Positions 34,259 to 43,099 of a DNA stretch of 64,000 nucleotides are shown here, piece by piece (the stretch's first letter is position 1; each line of letters opens with the position of its first letter). The position numbers and the translations under genes are program-made. The notes below the pieces were generated by a model. That model saw only the letters and a program-made list of their open reading frames with translations. It had not been told where the DNA came from and searched no databases. Origin of the DNA: Egicoccus sp035462025. GTDB lineage: Bacteria > Actinomycetota > Nitriliruptoria > Nitriliruptorales > Nitriliruptoraceae. Where the stretch lies: assembly GCA_035462025.1 (NCBI GenBank), contig DATHUR010000099.1:1-64000 (forward strand), written 5' to 3'.

Positions 34259-35452
34259 GTGACCGTAGACGGACACCCCGGCACCGCCGCCGCGGGACTG
34301 CTCGCCGGCGTGCGCGTCCTGGACCTGTCCCGCGTGCTCGCCGGCCCCTTCGGCGCCTCCTTGCTGGCCGAGATGGGCGCGGAGGTCATCAAGGTCGAGT
34401 TCCCGGCGGGCGATCCGGTGCGGGGACTGGGACCGCACCGCGGCGACCGTTCGCTGTACTTCTCGTCGGTCAACACGGGCAAGCACGGCGTGGTCATCGA
34501 TCCGGACGACCCACGCAGTCGCGAGCATCTCGCCCACCTGCTCGATGCTGCCGACGTGGTCGTGGAGAACTTCCGACCGCAGGCCGCGGCCGCCCTGAAC
34601 CTCGACGTCGCGTCGCTGCACGAGCGTCATCCCCACCTGGTCATCGTCACGGTCAGCGGCTTCGCGCACAGCAGTCCCCGCGCCGCGGAGGCGGCGTACG
34701 ACCTCACGGTCCAGGCCGAAGCCGGGATCATGGCCCTGACCGGCGACCCGGGCGGCGCGCCCTCACGGGCCGGCGTGCCCCTCAGCGACCTGGCCGGCGG
34801 ACTGTTCGCCGCGCTGGGAGCGGCCGCCGGCCTCGTGTCGCGCGGGCGGACGGGAGCAGGCGTCCACGTCGAGGTGCCGCTGCTGGACGCCACGCTGCCG
34901 CTGTTGTCCTACGTCGCGACGGCCGCGGCCGACGCGGGTGTCGACCCGCCGCCCGTCGGATCGGGGCACCATCGGATCGTGCCGTACGGCGCCTTCGAGG
35001 CCAGTGACGGCTGGATCGTCATCGCGGCCCTCGGTGACAAGTTCTGGGTCCCGCTGTGCGAGGCGCTCGGACTGCCCGACCTGGCTGCCCGTGACGATCT
35101 GCGGACGTCGGAAGGACGACTCGCCGCGCGTGACGAGGTCGACACGGCGGTCGCGGGCGCCGTCGCGCGCCTCACCGCGTCGCGGGCACTGGAGCGCCTG
35201 CGGGCCGCCGACGTGCCGGCGGCACCCGTCCTCGGCGTGCTGGACGCGCTGAGCACCGACTACGTGCGCCAGCGTGGCATGGTTCGGTCCGTGGAGTCCG
35301 AGCAGGGGGCCTATACGGTGGTCCAGGGGCCGTTGCGCGCCGGTGGGCGACCCCGGCCGGCGCCGGACCTCGACGAGGACAGCCGGACCGTCCAGGCGGC
35401 GTGGGTGGCGGCCGGTGCCGCGCGACGGTCCGAGCGCGAGGGCGAGCCTTGA
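34259..35452 (+). CDS. CaiB/BaiF-family CoA transferase
   Basis: The 397-residue protein starts at GTG after TTGGAG. Class III CoA-transferase motifs are present: VRVLDLSRVLAGPFGASLLA, MGAEVIKVEFP, DVVVENFRP, and the nucleophilic Asp region AAYDLTVQAEAGIMALTGDP. It transfers CoA between carboxylic acids, activating an acid intermediate without ATP. It follows the alcohol dehydrogenase by 26 bases. The promoter of the next operon starts inside its stop codon. Confidence 0.92.
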   Translation: MTVDGHPGTAAAGLLAGVRVLDLSRVLAGPFGASLLAEMGAEVIKVEFPAGDPVRGLGPHRGDRSLYFSSVNTGKHGVVIDPDDPRSREHLAHLLDAADVVVENFRPQAAAALNLDVASLHERHPHLVIVTVSGFAHSSPRAAEAAYDLTVQAEAGIMALTGDPGGAPSRAGVPLSDLAGGLFAALGAAAGLVSRGRTGAGVHVEVPLLDATLPLLSYVATAAADAGVDPPPVGSGHHRIVPYGAFEASDGWIVIAALGDKFWVPLCEALGLPDLAARDDLRTSEGRLAARDEVDTAVAGAVARLTASRALERLRAADVPAAPVLGVLDALSTDYVRQRGMVRSVESEQGAYTVVQGPLRAGGRPRPAPDLDEDSRTVQAAWVAAGAARRSEREGEP

Positions 35453-35494
35453 CGCCTGTCCGGCGAGTGCTTATGCTGCAGGCAAACGTTTGCA
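35449..35494 (+). promoter_or_regulatory. Promoter with LacI-type operator
   Basis: TTGACG (35449-35454) overlaps the preceding stop codon. TATGCT (35472-35477) follows after 17 bases. The operator GGCAAACGTTTGCA (35481-35494) contains the perfect palindrome GCAAACGTTTGC over the predicted start point. This is the best-formed promoter/operator pair in the island. Confidence 0.75.
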
Positions 35495-35557
35495 TAGGCG
35501 TTGCAACATACATCGGCCGTCGCTGACCGCGGCGGCGAGTGCGGGAGGAAGACCACG

Positions 35558-36808
35558 GTGGCGGAGTTCGCGCAGACGGGTATCGCGGCGCCAGGCATCA
35601 TGACGGTGGACTGGGAAGAGCGCGTCGACATGGACCGGCTCCGCCGGCACCGGTTCGAGCGCGCCAAGCAGGCACTCGAGAACTCCGATCTCGGCGCGCT
35701 GCTGGTTTTCGAGACCTCCAACGTGCGCTACCTGACGGCCACCCACATCGGGACCTGGGCCTACAACAAGACCGAACGCTGGGCCCTGCTCACGCGCAAC
35801 GGGTCGCCGTGGATCTGGGACTTCGGCTCGGCGGCCAAGAACCACCGCCTGCATTCGCCCTGGATCGAGCCGTCGCAGTCCCTGGGCGGCAATGTCGGCC
35901 TGCAGGGCGCCATCGCGCCGGGCTCGGGCCTGCCGGGACGCGCGGCCGAGGAGATCGCCTCGATCCTGCGCGAGGAGGGCGTGGCCGACATGCCGCTGGG
36001 CGTCGACATCGCCGAGATCGCGGTGCTGCGCGAACTCGAGGCCCAGGGTCTCGACATCCGCGACGGCCAGCAGGTCATGCTCGACGCCCGCGAGATCAAG
36101 AACCGCGACGAGATCCTGCTGCTCAGCCAGGCGGCGGCCATGGTCGACGGCGTCTACCACGAGATCTCGGAGATGCTCAAGCCGGGTGTGCGCGAGAACG
36201 ACATCGTCGCGCACGCGACCAAGCGCCTGATCGAGATGGGTTCCGAGCAGGTCGAGGCCATCAACTCGATCGCCGGCGAGCGCTGCAGCCCGCACCCGCA
36301 CGTGTTCTCCGACCGCTACGTGCGCCCGGGCGACCAGGCCTACTTCGACATCATCCACGCCTACAACGGCTACCGGACCTGCTACTACCGCACGTTCGCG
36401 GTCGGACGGGCCACCCAGGCCCACCACGACGCCTACGCCAAGGCGCGCGAGTGGATCGACGCCGCGATCGCGGCCGTCAAGCCGGGCGTCGGCACCGACG
36501 AGATCGCGAAGCTGTGGCCCAAGGCCACCGAGTTCGGCTTCGACTCCGAGATGGAGGCGTTCGGGCTGCAGTTCGGCCACGGCCTCGGCCTCGGCCTGCA
36601 CGAGCGGCCCATCATCTCGCGGCTGAACTCGCTCGAGACGCCGGTCGAGATCAAGGAGGGCATGGTGTTCGCCCTCGAGACCTACTGCCCCGCCTCGGAC
36701 GGCCACTCCGCCGCCCGCATCGAGGAGGAGATCGTCGTGACGGCCGACGGCGCCGAACTGCTGACGCTGTTCCCGGCCGAAGAACTGTTCATCGCCAACG
36801 AGTACTGA
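35558..36808 (+). CDS. Xaa-Pro aminopeptidase-like M24 protein
   Basis: The 416-residue reading starts at GTG 9 bases after GGGAGG. Creatinase N-domain (RFERAKQALENSDLGALLVF) and pita-bread C-domain are intact. Four of five metal ligands are kept: Asp in YFDIIHAYNGY, His in FGHGLGLGLHE, Glu in ALETYCP and Glu in ARIEEEIVV. The second Asp is missing (TCYYRTFAVG instead of sDitRT). It may bind one metal ion, or act on a non-peptide C-N bond. It is the first gene of the operon that continues with the E1 genes. Confidence 0.88.
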   Translation: MAEFAQTGIAAPGIMTVDWEERVDMDRLRRHRFERAKQALENSDLGALLVFETSNVRYLTATHIGTWAYNKTERWALLTRNGSPWIWDFGSAAKNHRLHSPWIEPSQSLGGNVGLQGAIAPGSGLPGRAAEEIASILREEGVADMPLGVDIAEIAVLRELEAQGLDIRDGQQVMLDAREIKNRDEILLLSQAAAMVDGVYHEISEMLKPGVRENDIVAHATKRLIEMGSEQVEAINSIAGERCSPHPHVFSDRYVRPGDQAYFDIIHAYNGYRTCYYRTFAVGRATQAHHDAYAKAREWIDAAIAAVKPGVGTDEIAKLWPKATEFGFDSEMEAFGLQFGHGLGLGLHERPIISRLNSLETPVEIKEGMVFALETYCPASDGHSAARIEEEIVVTADGAELLTLFPAEELFIANEY

Positions 36809-36822
36809 CGAAGGCGGGCAAC

Positions 36823-37977
36823 GTGGCAACGACCACCGCGAAGAAGACGGCCAAGAAGACGGCGGCCAAGAAGACGGCGGCCAAGAAGACCGCCGCAAAG
36901 ACGACCTCGAAGCGCACGGCGGCGAAGAAGACCGCCAAGAAGACCACCGCGCGGGCCGCCGGCGGCCGCAAGCCGGCCAAACCGGCCGGGACCGAGCAGT
37001 TGTCCGAGGAGACCCGCCTGGCCCTGTACCGCCAGGTCGTGCGTCTGCGCCGCTTCGAAGAGCGCGCCTACCGGTTGTTCATGGACGGCCTGGTCAAGGG
37101 CACCTCGCACCTGTCGCTCGGCATGGAGGCGATCGCGGCCGGCGTCGCCGAGGCGATGCGTGACGGGGACCGCACCTTCTGCACCTACCGAGGCCACGCC
37201 CACACGTTGGCCCGCGGGGTGCCGATGGACGGCGTCATGGCCGAACTGCTCGGCCGCGCCAACGGCGTGTGCGCCGGCAAGGGTGGCTCGATGCACCTGA
37301 CCAGCGTCGAGCACGGGGTCATGGGTTCGTACGCCATCATCGGCGCGCACCTGCCGATCGCGCTCGGCTCCGCCTGGTCGGCGCAGTTGCAGGGCAACGA
37401 CGAGGTCACCGTGGCCTTCTTCGGTGACGGTGCGACCAACATCGGTGCGTTCCACGAGGCGCTCAACCTCGCCGTGGTCTGGAACCTGCCGGTCGTGTTC
37501 GTGTGCGAGAACAACCTGTGGATGGAGTACACGCCGATCAGCAGCGTCACCGCCGTCGAGCACCCCGCCGCGGACCGCGCCGCCGCCTACGGACTCGAGC
37601 GCATCATCGTCGACGGCAACGACCCCGAGGCGGTCCACCTCGAGGCCAAGAAGGCGATCGACAAGGCGCGCGCCGGCGGTGGCCCGACGATGTTCGAGGC
37701 GATGACCTACCGGCACGGCGGCCACTCGCGCGCCGACCCGGGCACCTACCGACCCGAGGAAGAGGTCGCGGAGTGGCTCGCCCGCGATCCACTGCCCACC
37801 TATCGCAAGCGTCTGCTCGACCTCGGCGTCGCCGAGAGCGCGCTCGACGAGATCGAACAGCAGGCACAGGCGGACGTCGACGCCGCCACCGAGGCGGCCA
37901 AGAACGGACCGCTGCCAGACATCGAGAGCGCGTTCACGGACGTGTGGGCCGACGGAGGTTCGTCATGGCGGAACTGA
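36823..37977 (+). CDS. TPP-dependent dehydrogenase E1 alpha with histone-H1-like N-terminal tail
   Basis: The 384-residue reading starts at GTG. Residues about 5-50 are Lys/Ala/Thr repeats (KKTAAKKTAAKKTAAK, KRTAAKKTAKKTTARA), like bacterial histone-H1-type tails. The remainder is an acetoin/pyruvate-dehydrogenase E1 alpha: YRGHAHTLARGVPMDGVMAE, GKGGSMHLT, and TPP motif GDGATNIGAFHEALNLA followed by CENN. An earlier start is excluded by the stop of the preceding gene 15 bases upstream. A start after the tail, for example near GTEQLSEETRLALY, has no ATG or GTG with a ribosome site. It decarboxylates a 2-oxo acid or cleaves an acetoin-like ketol, and overlaps E1 beta by 13 bases. Confidence 0.88.
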   Translation: MATTTAKKTAKKTAAKKTAAKKTAAKTTSKRTAAKKTAKKTTARAAGGRKPAKPAGTEQLSEETRLALYRQVVRLRRFEERAYRLFMDGLVKGTSHLSLGMEAIAAGVAEAMRDGDRTFCTYRGHAHTLARGVPMDGVMAELLGRANGVCAGKGGSMHLTSVEHGVMGSYAIIGAHLPIALGSAWSAQLQGNDEVTVAFFGDGATNIGAFHEALNLAVVWNLPVVFVCENNLWMEYTPISSVTAVEHPAADRAAAYGLERIIVDGNDPEAVHLEAKKAIDKARAGGGPTMFEAMTYRHGGHSRADPGTYRPEEEVAEWLARDPLPTYRKRLLDLGVAESALDEIEQQAQADVDAATEAAKNGPLPDIESAFTDVWADGGSSWRN

Positions 37978-38945
37978 TCACCTACCGCGACGCGGTTTCC
38001 CGGGCCATCGCGCAGGAGATGCGGCGCGACGAGTCGGTCGTCTTCCTCGGCGAGGACGTGGCGGCGGCCGGCGGCGTGTTCAAGGCCACCAAGGGCCTGC
38101 TCGACGAGTTCGGCGACACCCGCATCCGGGACACGCCGATCTCCGAGGAGGCGATCATCGGTGCGGCCATGGGTGCCGCGATGACCGGGATGCGCCCGAT
38201 CGCCGAGATCATGTTCAGTGACTTCCTGGCCACCTGTTGGGACATCGTCGCGGTCGAGATCGCCAAGTCGCGCTACATGACGGCCGGTCAGGTCAGCTTC
38301 CCGCTGGTCATCCGCACCGCCAACGGTGGCGGGCTGCGCTTCGGCGCCCAGCACTCGCAGGCGGTCGAGAACTGGGCGATGATGATCCCGGGTCTCAAGG
38401 TCGTGGCCCCGTCGACGCCCGAGGACGTGATCGGCCTGTTCGCCGCGGCGGTGCGCAGCGACGACCCGGTGATGTTCTTCGAGCAGAAGTCGCTGTACCC
38501 GACCAAGGGCCAGGTCCGCGACGGCGAGATCGTCGACGAGCTCGGCAAGGCCAAGACGGTGCGCAAGGGCGACGACGTCACGATCGTGGCGCTCGCGTCG
38601 ATGGTGCCGCGTGCGCTCGAGGCCGCCGAGCGGCTGCAGTCCGAGCACGGCATCTCGGCCGAGGTCATCGACGTGCGCTCGCTGGTGCCGCTGGACACCC
38701 GCACCATCCTCGAGTCGGTGTCGCGCACGTCGCGCCTGGTCACGGTCGAGGAGAACCCCCGCCTGTGCGGTTGGGGTGCCGAGATCGTGTCGATCGCCGG
38801 CGAGGAGTGCTTCTGGGACCTCGACGCGCCGTTGACCCGGATCACCACGCCGCACATCCCGTTGCCGAGCGCCGACTCGCTCGAGGACGAGGTGCTGCCC
38901 AACGTCGCCCGCATCACCGAGACGGTCGCCAAGGTCGTCGGCTAG
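37965..38945 (+). CDS. TPP-dependent dehydrogenase E1 beta
   Basis: The 326-residue protein starts at ATG behind GGAGG within the end of E1 alpha. Beta-subunit motifs are present: VVFLGEDVAAAGGVFKATKG, DTPISEEAIIGAAMGAAMTG, SQAVENWAMMIPGLKVVAPS and EQKSLYPTKG. With E1 alpha it forms the TPP-dependent heterotetramer of a 2-oxo-acid or acetoin dehydrogenase complex. The E2 partner may be the gene entering the window at its right edge. No E3 gene is seen. Confidence 0.93.
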   Translation: MAELITYRDAVSRAIAQEMRRDESVVFLGEDVAAAGGVFKATKGLLDEFGDTRIRDTPISEEAIIGAAMGAAMTGMRPIAEIMFSDFLATCWDIVAVEIAKSRYMTAGQVSFPLVIRTANGGGLRFGAQHSQAVENWAMMIPGLKVVAPSTPEDVIGLFAAAVRSDDPVMFFEQKSLYPTKGQVRDGEIVDELGKAKTVRKGDDVTIVALASMVPRALEAAERLQSEHGISAEVIDVRSLVPLDTRTILESVSRTSRLVTVEENPRLCGWGAEIVSIAGEECFWDLDAPLTRITTPHIPLPSADSLEDEVLPNVARITETVAKVVG

Positions 38946-39045
38946 CCACGGGCGTCGCCCGGTCCCGCCGTCGGCAACCGGCCGCGACGGGGTGGTCGCT
39001 AGCGTTGCCCGCCAGTCCACGATTCGCGTGTCGAGGGAGCAACCC

Positions 39046-40494
39046 ATGTCCGACGTCATCGCCAAGATTCCCACGGACCTGTCGATCGGCGGGTCGTGGC
39101 GCGCGGCCAGCGACGGCGCGCGCTTCGACGTGCACGACCCCGCGACGGGCGAGGTGATCGCCTCGGTCGCCTCCGGGTCGGCCGACGATGCCACCGCCGC
39201 GGTCGCTGCGGCCGACGCCGCCGCCAAGGAGTGGCGCGAGACCCCGCCGCGTGAGCGGGCCGAGGTCCTGCGCCGCGCCTACCAGACCATGATCGACCGG
39301 CGCGACGAGATCGCCGAGGTCATCGTCCGCGAGAGCGGCAAGGCCTGGAGCGACGCGGTCGGCGAGGTCAACTACTCGGCGGAGTTCTACCGTTGGTTCA
39401 GCGAGGAGGCCGTCCGTGCCATCGGCGGCATCTCGACGGCGCCCGGCGGCGACAAGAAGATCCTCGCCCTGCACCGGCCCGTCGGCGTGTCGGTCCTGGT
39501 CACCCCGTGGAACTTCCCCGCGGCGATGGCCACCCGCAAGATCGGCCCGGCGCTCGCCGCCGGTTGCACCGTCGTGCTCAAGCCCGCGTCGGACACGCCG
39601 CTCACCGCCCTGCTGCTCGCCGAGGTGATGACCGAGGCCGGCGCCCCGGCCGGTGTGGTCAACGTGCTCCCGTCGCGCCGATCGGGCGCCACGGTCGGCA
39701 CGATGCTCAAGGACCCGCGCGTCCGCAAGGTGTCGTTCACCGGTTCGACCGAGGTCGGTCGCACGCTGCTCGAGCAGGCCGCGCAGCAGATCCTCAACTG
39801 CTCGATGGAACTGGGTGGCAACGCCCCCTTCGTGGTGTTCGAGGACGCCGACCTCGACGCCGCCGTCGAAGGCGCGATGGTCGCCAAGATGCGCAACGGC
39901 GGCGAGTCGTGCATCGCCGCCAACCGGTTCCTGGTCCACGACCGGGTCGCCGACGAGTTCTCGCAGCGGCTGGCCGAAGCGATGGGCTCGCTCAAGCTCG
40001 GCCCCGGCATGGACAAGAACAACGACGTCGGCCCGGTCATCAACGAGGGCGCCCGAGAGGAGATCGCCGGCATGGTCGACCAGTCGGCGTCCTCTGGTGC
40101 CAAGGTGCTCGTCGGCGGCAAGTCGCCGGCTGGGCCGGGCTGGTTCTACGAACCGACCGTGCTCGGTCGCGTCGACCGTGACGACCCCCTGCTCGCCCAC
40201 GAGATCTTCGGTCCGGTCGCGCCGGTCACCTCGTTCGGCTCCGACGACGAGGCGATCGAGTTGGCCAACGCCTCCGAGTTCGGTCTCGCCGCCTACGTCT
40301 ACTCAGGTGACCTCGGCCGGGGGCTCCGGACCTGCGAGGCGATCGAGGCCGGGATCGTGGGGCTCAACCGCGGATTCGTGTCCGATCCCGCCGCACCCTT
40401 CGGCGGCATGAAGCAGTCGGGTCTCGGACGCGAGGGCGCCCACGAGGGCCTGCTCGAGTTCATGGAGACCCAGTACATCGCCGCGTCCTGGTGA
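39046..40494 (+). CDS. Aldehyde dehydrogenase, succinate-semialdehyde-dehydrogenase-like
   Basis: The 482-residue protein starts at ATG after GAGGGA. It has VTPWNFPAAMATRKIGPALA, KPASDTPLTAL, the catalytic Glu in CSMELGGNAPFVVFEDADLD and Cys in NGGESCIAANRFLVHDRVAD, and ends FGGMKQSGLGREGAHEG. This pattern is typical of GabD-type semialdehyde dehydrogenases. It follows the E1 genes by 100 bases and probably oxidises an aldehyde or semialdehyde generated in the island. Confidence 0.92.
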   Translation: MSDVIAKIPTDLSIGGSWRAASDGARFDVHDPATGEVIASVASGSADDATAAVAAADAAAKEWRETPPRERAEVLRRAYQTMIDRRDEIAEVIVRESGKAWSDAVGEVNYSAEFYRWFSEEAVRAIGGISTAPGGDKKILALHRPVGVSVLVTPWNFPAAMATRKIGPALAAGCTVVLKPASDTPLTALLLAEVMTEAGAPAGVVNVLPSRRSGATVGTMLKDPRVRKVSFTGSTEVGRTLLEQAAQQILNCSMELGGNAPFVVFEDADLDAAVEGAMVAKMRNGGESCIAANRFLVHDRVADEFSQRLAEAMGSLKLGPGMDKNNDVGPVINEGAREEIAGMVDQSASSGAKVLVGGKSPAGPGWFYEPTVLGRVDRDDPLLAHEIFGPVAPVTSFGSDDEAIELANASEFGLAAYVYSGDLGRGLRTCEAIEAGIVGLNRGFVSDPAAPFGGMKQSGLGREGAHEGLLEFMETQYIAASW

Positions 40495-40522
40495 GCTGAC
40501 CGCCACCTGACGCCGCAAATCG

Positions 40523-40555
40523 TCGGCCCGTCCCGCGCATCGCGGGGCGGGCCGA
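40523..40555 (+). terminator. Terminator after the aldehyde dehydrogenase
   Basis: TCGGCCCGTCCCGCG and CGCGGGGCGGGCCGA form a 15-bp stem (one G-U pair) with a CAT loop, 28 bases after the stop. It ends the M24/E1/ALDH transcription unit. Confidence 0.8.
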
Positions 40556-40608
40556 TTCCATCGTGTGGCGACGTTCTGCCCGGCCGCCGACGACGGGGCC
40601 GGTTCACC

Positions 40609-41145
40609 TGGAGTTGACCCGCTTTCGTGGACGGGGACGGTGTGTGGTCATGCCGCTTCCGCGGGGGCGGTGCGGCACTGGTCTTCGTACTCGATGGGTG
40701 ATTGGTAGTCGAGGGCAGAGTGGCGCCTGACGGGGTTGTAGAAGCACTCGATCCATTCGAACACGGCCGAGGCGAGCTCACGGCGGGTGTGCCAGCGGGC
40801 TCGACGGTCGAGCAGTTCGGTCTGCAGCGAAGCGAAGAACGACTCGGCCATTGCGTTGTCGAGCGCGTCGCCGACGGTGCCCATCGAGCCGAGCAGGCCG
40901 GCGTTGCGCAGCCGTTGTCCGAATGCCCAGGACGTGTACTGGGTGCCGTGGTCGGCGTGATGGATCAGCCCGGAGCCTGGCACGGGACGCCGGCGCCACA
41001 AGGCGGTCTCGAGCGCGTCGACGACCAGCTCGGTGCGCAGGTGGTCAGCGATGGCATGGCCGACGACCCGACGGTTCCGCACCGATGCCGCGTCAGGTCG
41101 TCGGTGTCGCAGCTGGTCGCCGGTGTTGTGGGTCTGGTGCGACAC
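40609..41145 (-). mobile_element. IS3-family insertion sequence remnant
   Basis: The minus strand from about 41100 to 40648 encodes the C-terminal integrase core of an IS3-type OrfB: RNRRVVGHAIADHLRTELVV, the second catalytic Asp in HHADHGTQYTS, the catalytic Glu in DNAMAESFFASLQTELLD, and NPVRRHSALDYQSPIEYE. Sequence upstream of the first catalytic Asp, the helix-turn-helix part and OrfA are absent. One possible terminal sequence, TGGAGTTGACCCGC, begins at 40609. The other end was not found, so the element is 5'-truncated and immobile. Confidence 0.7.
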
Positions 41146-41211
41146 CGGTGGTGGTGCGGGGCCGTGATGGTATGACGCGACACGGTGTCCGGGTGCGCCT
41201 GCCGGGCCGGA

Positions 41212-42084
41212 TCAGGCCCGGCGGTGGACCTCGGCGAGCCAGCTCATGTCGCGCGCGCCGTGTCCCTGCTCGACCGCGCGCTCGACGACGTCGAGGTTGG
41301 CCAGGGCCTGGGGGAGTGCCGGCCCCGACTCCGCGGCCAGCTCGAGAGCCAGCCGCAGGTCCTTGGCGACGAGCTCGAGCGCGAACGCCGGCGGGGTGGC
41401 CTCGGGGTCGAGGAAGGCAGACCGCTTGTAGTGCACGAAGGGCGCGCCGGCGGCACTGGCGGCGATCGCGTCGTAGGCCGCAGCGCGCGGAACACCGGCG
41501 CGCTCGGTCAGCACCAGCGCCTCGGACAGGCTGACGTTGAGGGCGTGGACGACGGCGTTGACGGCGAGCTTGGTCGCCGCGCCGGTGCCGACGTCGCCGA
41601 GGTGAACGACCTGCTTCGCCAGCACGTCGGTGACGGGACGGATCCGCTCGAGTGCGTCGTGCGGACCGCCGACGAGGAACACCAACTCGCCGCGCTGGAT
41701 ACTGGGCACGCTGCCGGACACCGGCGCGTCTAGCACCGCCGCGCCCGTCGGCGCCGCCTGGTCGGCCAGCCAGCGCATGGTGTCGGGCGAGACCGTGCTG
41801 GTCTCGACCACGACGCTGCGGCCGGTGAGCCCGGCGAGCAGCCCGTCGTCACCCGAGGCCAGCTCACGAAGCGCATGGTCGTCGGCGACGCTGACGACCA
41901 CGAGGTCAGCCGCGGCCGCCGCTTCCCGGGCGCTCGCGCACACGTCGACCCCGATCTCGGCAGCCAGGTCCTCGGCGCGCTGCCGGGTGCGGTTGTGGAC
42001 CGCGACCCGCAGGCTGTGCTCGACCAGCCGGACGGCCATGGCGCGCCCCATGCGTCCGAGCCCGACCACGCTGACGTCTGCCAT
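41212..42084 (-). CDS. 3-hydroxyisobutyrate-dehydrogenase-family oxidoreductase
   Basis: The 290-residue protein has the Rossmann motif VVGLGRMGRAMAVRL, substrate loop DAPVSGSVPSIQRGELVFLV, and catalytic Lys in GAATKLAVNAVVHALN. The ATG follows GGGAGAG. The family oxidises beta-hydroxy acids (3-hydroxyisobutyrate, tartronate semialdehyde in reverse). It lies beside an FCD-GntR gene on the same strand and is less similar to the two other HIBADH-type proteins of the island than they are to each other. Confidence 0.9.
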   Translation of the reverse strand: MADVSVVGLGRMGRAMAVRLVEHSLRVAVHNRTRQRAEDLAAEIGVDVCASAREAAAAADLVVVSVADDHALRELASGDDGLLAGLTGRSVVVETSTVSPDTMRWLADQAAPTGAAVLDAPVSGSVPSIQRGELVFLVGGPHDALERIRPVTDVLAKQVVHLGDVGTGAATKLAVNAVVHALNVSLSEALVLTERAGVPRAAAYDAIAASAAGAPFVHYKRSAFLDPEATPPAFALELVAKDLRLALELAAESGPALPQALANLDVVERAVEQGHGARDMSWLAEVHRRA

Positions 42085-42133
42085 CCCACTCTCCCGGTCG
42101 TTTGCTCCCGCGACGCTACCGGGGCCCGTGGGG

Positions 42134-42916
42134 TCAGGTCCCGCGGTTGCGGAGGTGATCGATCAGGGCGTGTTGGTGCGCGTCGAGGGCGCGTACGAGT
42201 TGCTCCTCGTCACGGGTTCGCATCCCCTCGAGGATCGCCCGGTGCAGGTCCATCTGCCCGGCGAAGTCGCGCGAGAACCACGATGGCGCACGGTCACGCG
42301 CGACCCAGGCGTCGTAGGTCGCCTTCGTCACGGCGGCATGCACGCTCTCGTAGAGGGTCGCGAGGTAGCCGTTGCCGGCGGCGCCGACCAGCGCCGCATG
42401 GAAGTCGCGGTCGGCGACCACCCACGACGACAGCCGGCCCCGCTTGTCGTCCATCACCTCGAGCAGACGACTCAGCTCATCGAGATCCTCGTCGGTGATC
42501 CGAGCGAGGGCGCGGGTGGCCCCCACGGTCTCGAGCCAGTACCGCAGCTCGGCGATCTCCTCCGGGTCGCCGTCCTGCGTGCTCACCAACAGATCGAGTG
42601 AACTGTTCATCATGGCCGCGGGGTTGCGGGTCACGTACGCCCCGGATCCCGGGCGGATCTCGACGAGCCCCATCAGCGACAGGGTCCGCAGCGCCTGGCT
42701 GACGATGGCGCGGCTGGTCCCGAACTGGTCGGCGAGCATGCGCTCGGACGGCAACCGGTCGCCCACGGCGAGCGATTCGTCGAGGATGAGTTCCCGAATC
42801 CGTGCCACGACCAGATCGGCCCGACGGGTCACCGGCAGTGGCCCGATCGATGCCAGCGGATCCATCCGCGCGGCACGACGGTTCCGCCCGGCATCCGGTG
42901 TGCGGGCCCCCACCAT
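42134..42916 (-). CDS. FCD-domain GntR-family regulator
   Basis: The 260-residue reading starts at the ATG at 42916 behind GAGGAG. It has a winged helix (LAVGDRLPSERMLADQFGTS, SQALRTLSLMGLVEIRPGSG) then an all-helical FCD ligand domain (LRYWLETVGATRALA, DRDFHAALVGAAGNGYLATL) with its metal-binding His and Asp. FadR-subfamily regulators usually bind small carboxylic acids. It diverges from the split transketolase genes. The palindrome at 43061-43075 between them is its likely operator. Confidence 0.92.
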   Translation of the reverse strand: MVGARTPDAGRNRRAARMDPLASIGPLPVTRRADLVVARIRELILDESLAVGDRLPSERMLADQFGTSRAIVSQALRTLSLMGLVEIRPGSGAYVTRNPAAMMNSSLDLLVSTQDGDPEEIAELRYWLETVGATRALARITDEDLDELSRLLEVMDDKRGRLSSWVVADRDFHAALVGAAGNGYLATLYESVHAAVTKATYDAWVARDRAPSWFSRDFAGQMDLHRAILEGMRTRDEEQLVRALDAHQHALIDHLRNRGT

Positions 42917-43035
42917 CGGCGTCTCCTCGCCATACCTCGGTCGCGGGACCGTAGCCGAGCCGGCTGCGGCACCGCGCCGTCGGGTCCGCACATGCGGTCC
43001 AGCCACCGGGCCGGATTGCGCTGATCGCCAGACGT

Positions 43036-43075
43036 TTGACGCGACCCCACGTCAGGCTAAAGTGGCTCAGCCACT
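43036..43075 (+). promoter_or_regulatory. Transketolase promoter with FCD-GntR operator
   Basis: TTGACG (43036-43041) and TAAAGT (43058-43063) are 16 bases apart. AGTGGCT-C-AGCCACT (43061-43075) is a perfect 15-base inverted repeat overlapping the -10 and start point, and its core TGGCTCAGCCA resembles FadR-type sites (TGGTCxGACCA). Just upstream, CCAGACGTTTGAC matches the right half of the LacI-type operator but lacks the left half. Confidence 0.6.
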
Positions 43076-43099
43076 AGGGCAATTCGGAGGGAGACCGGG

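Noticed and set aside
43028..43040. A ninth LacI-type operator before the transketolase genes
   Set aside because: Only the right half (ACGTTTGAC) is present; the left half is missing, so it is described as a degenerate relic rather than a site.
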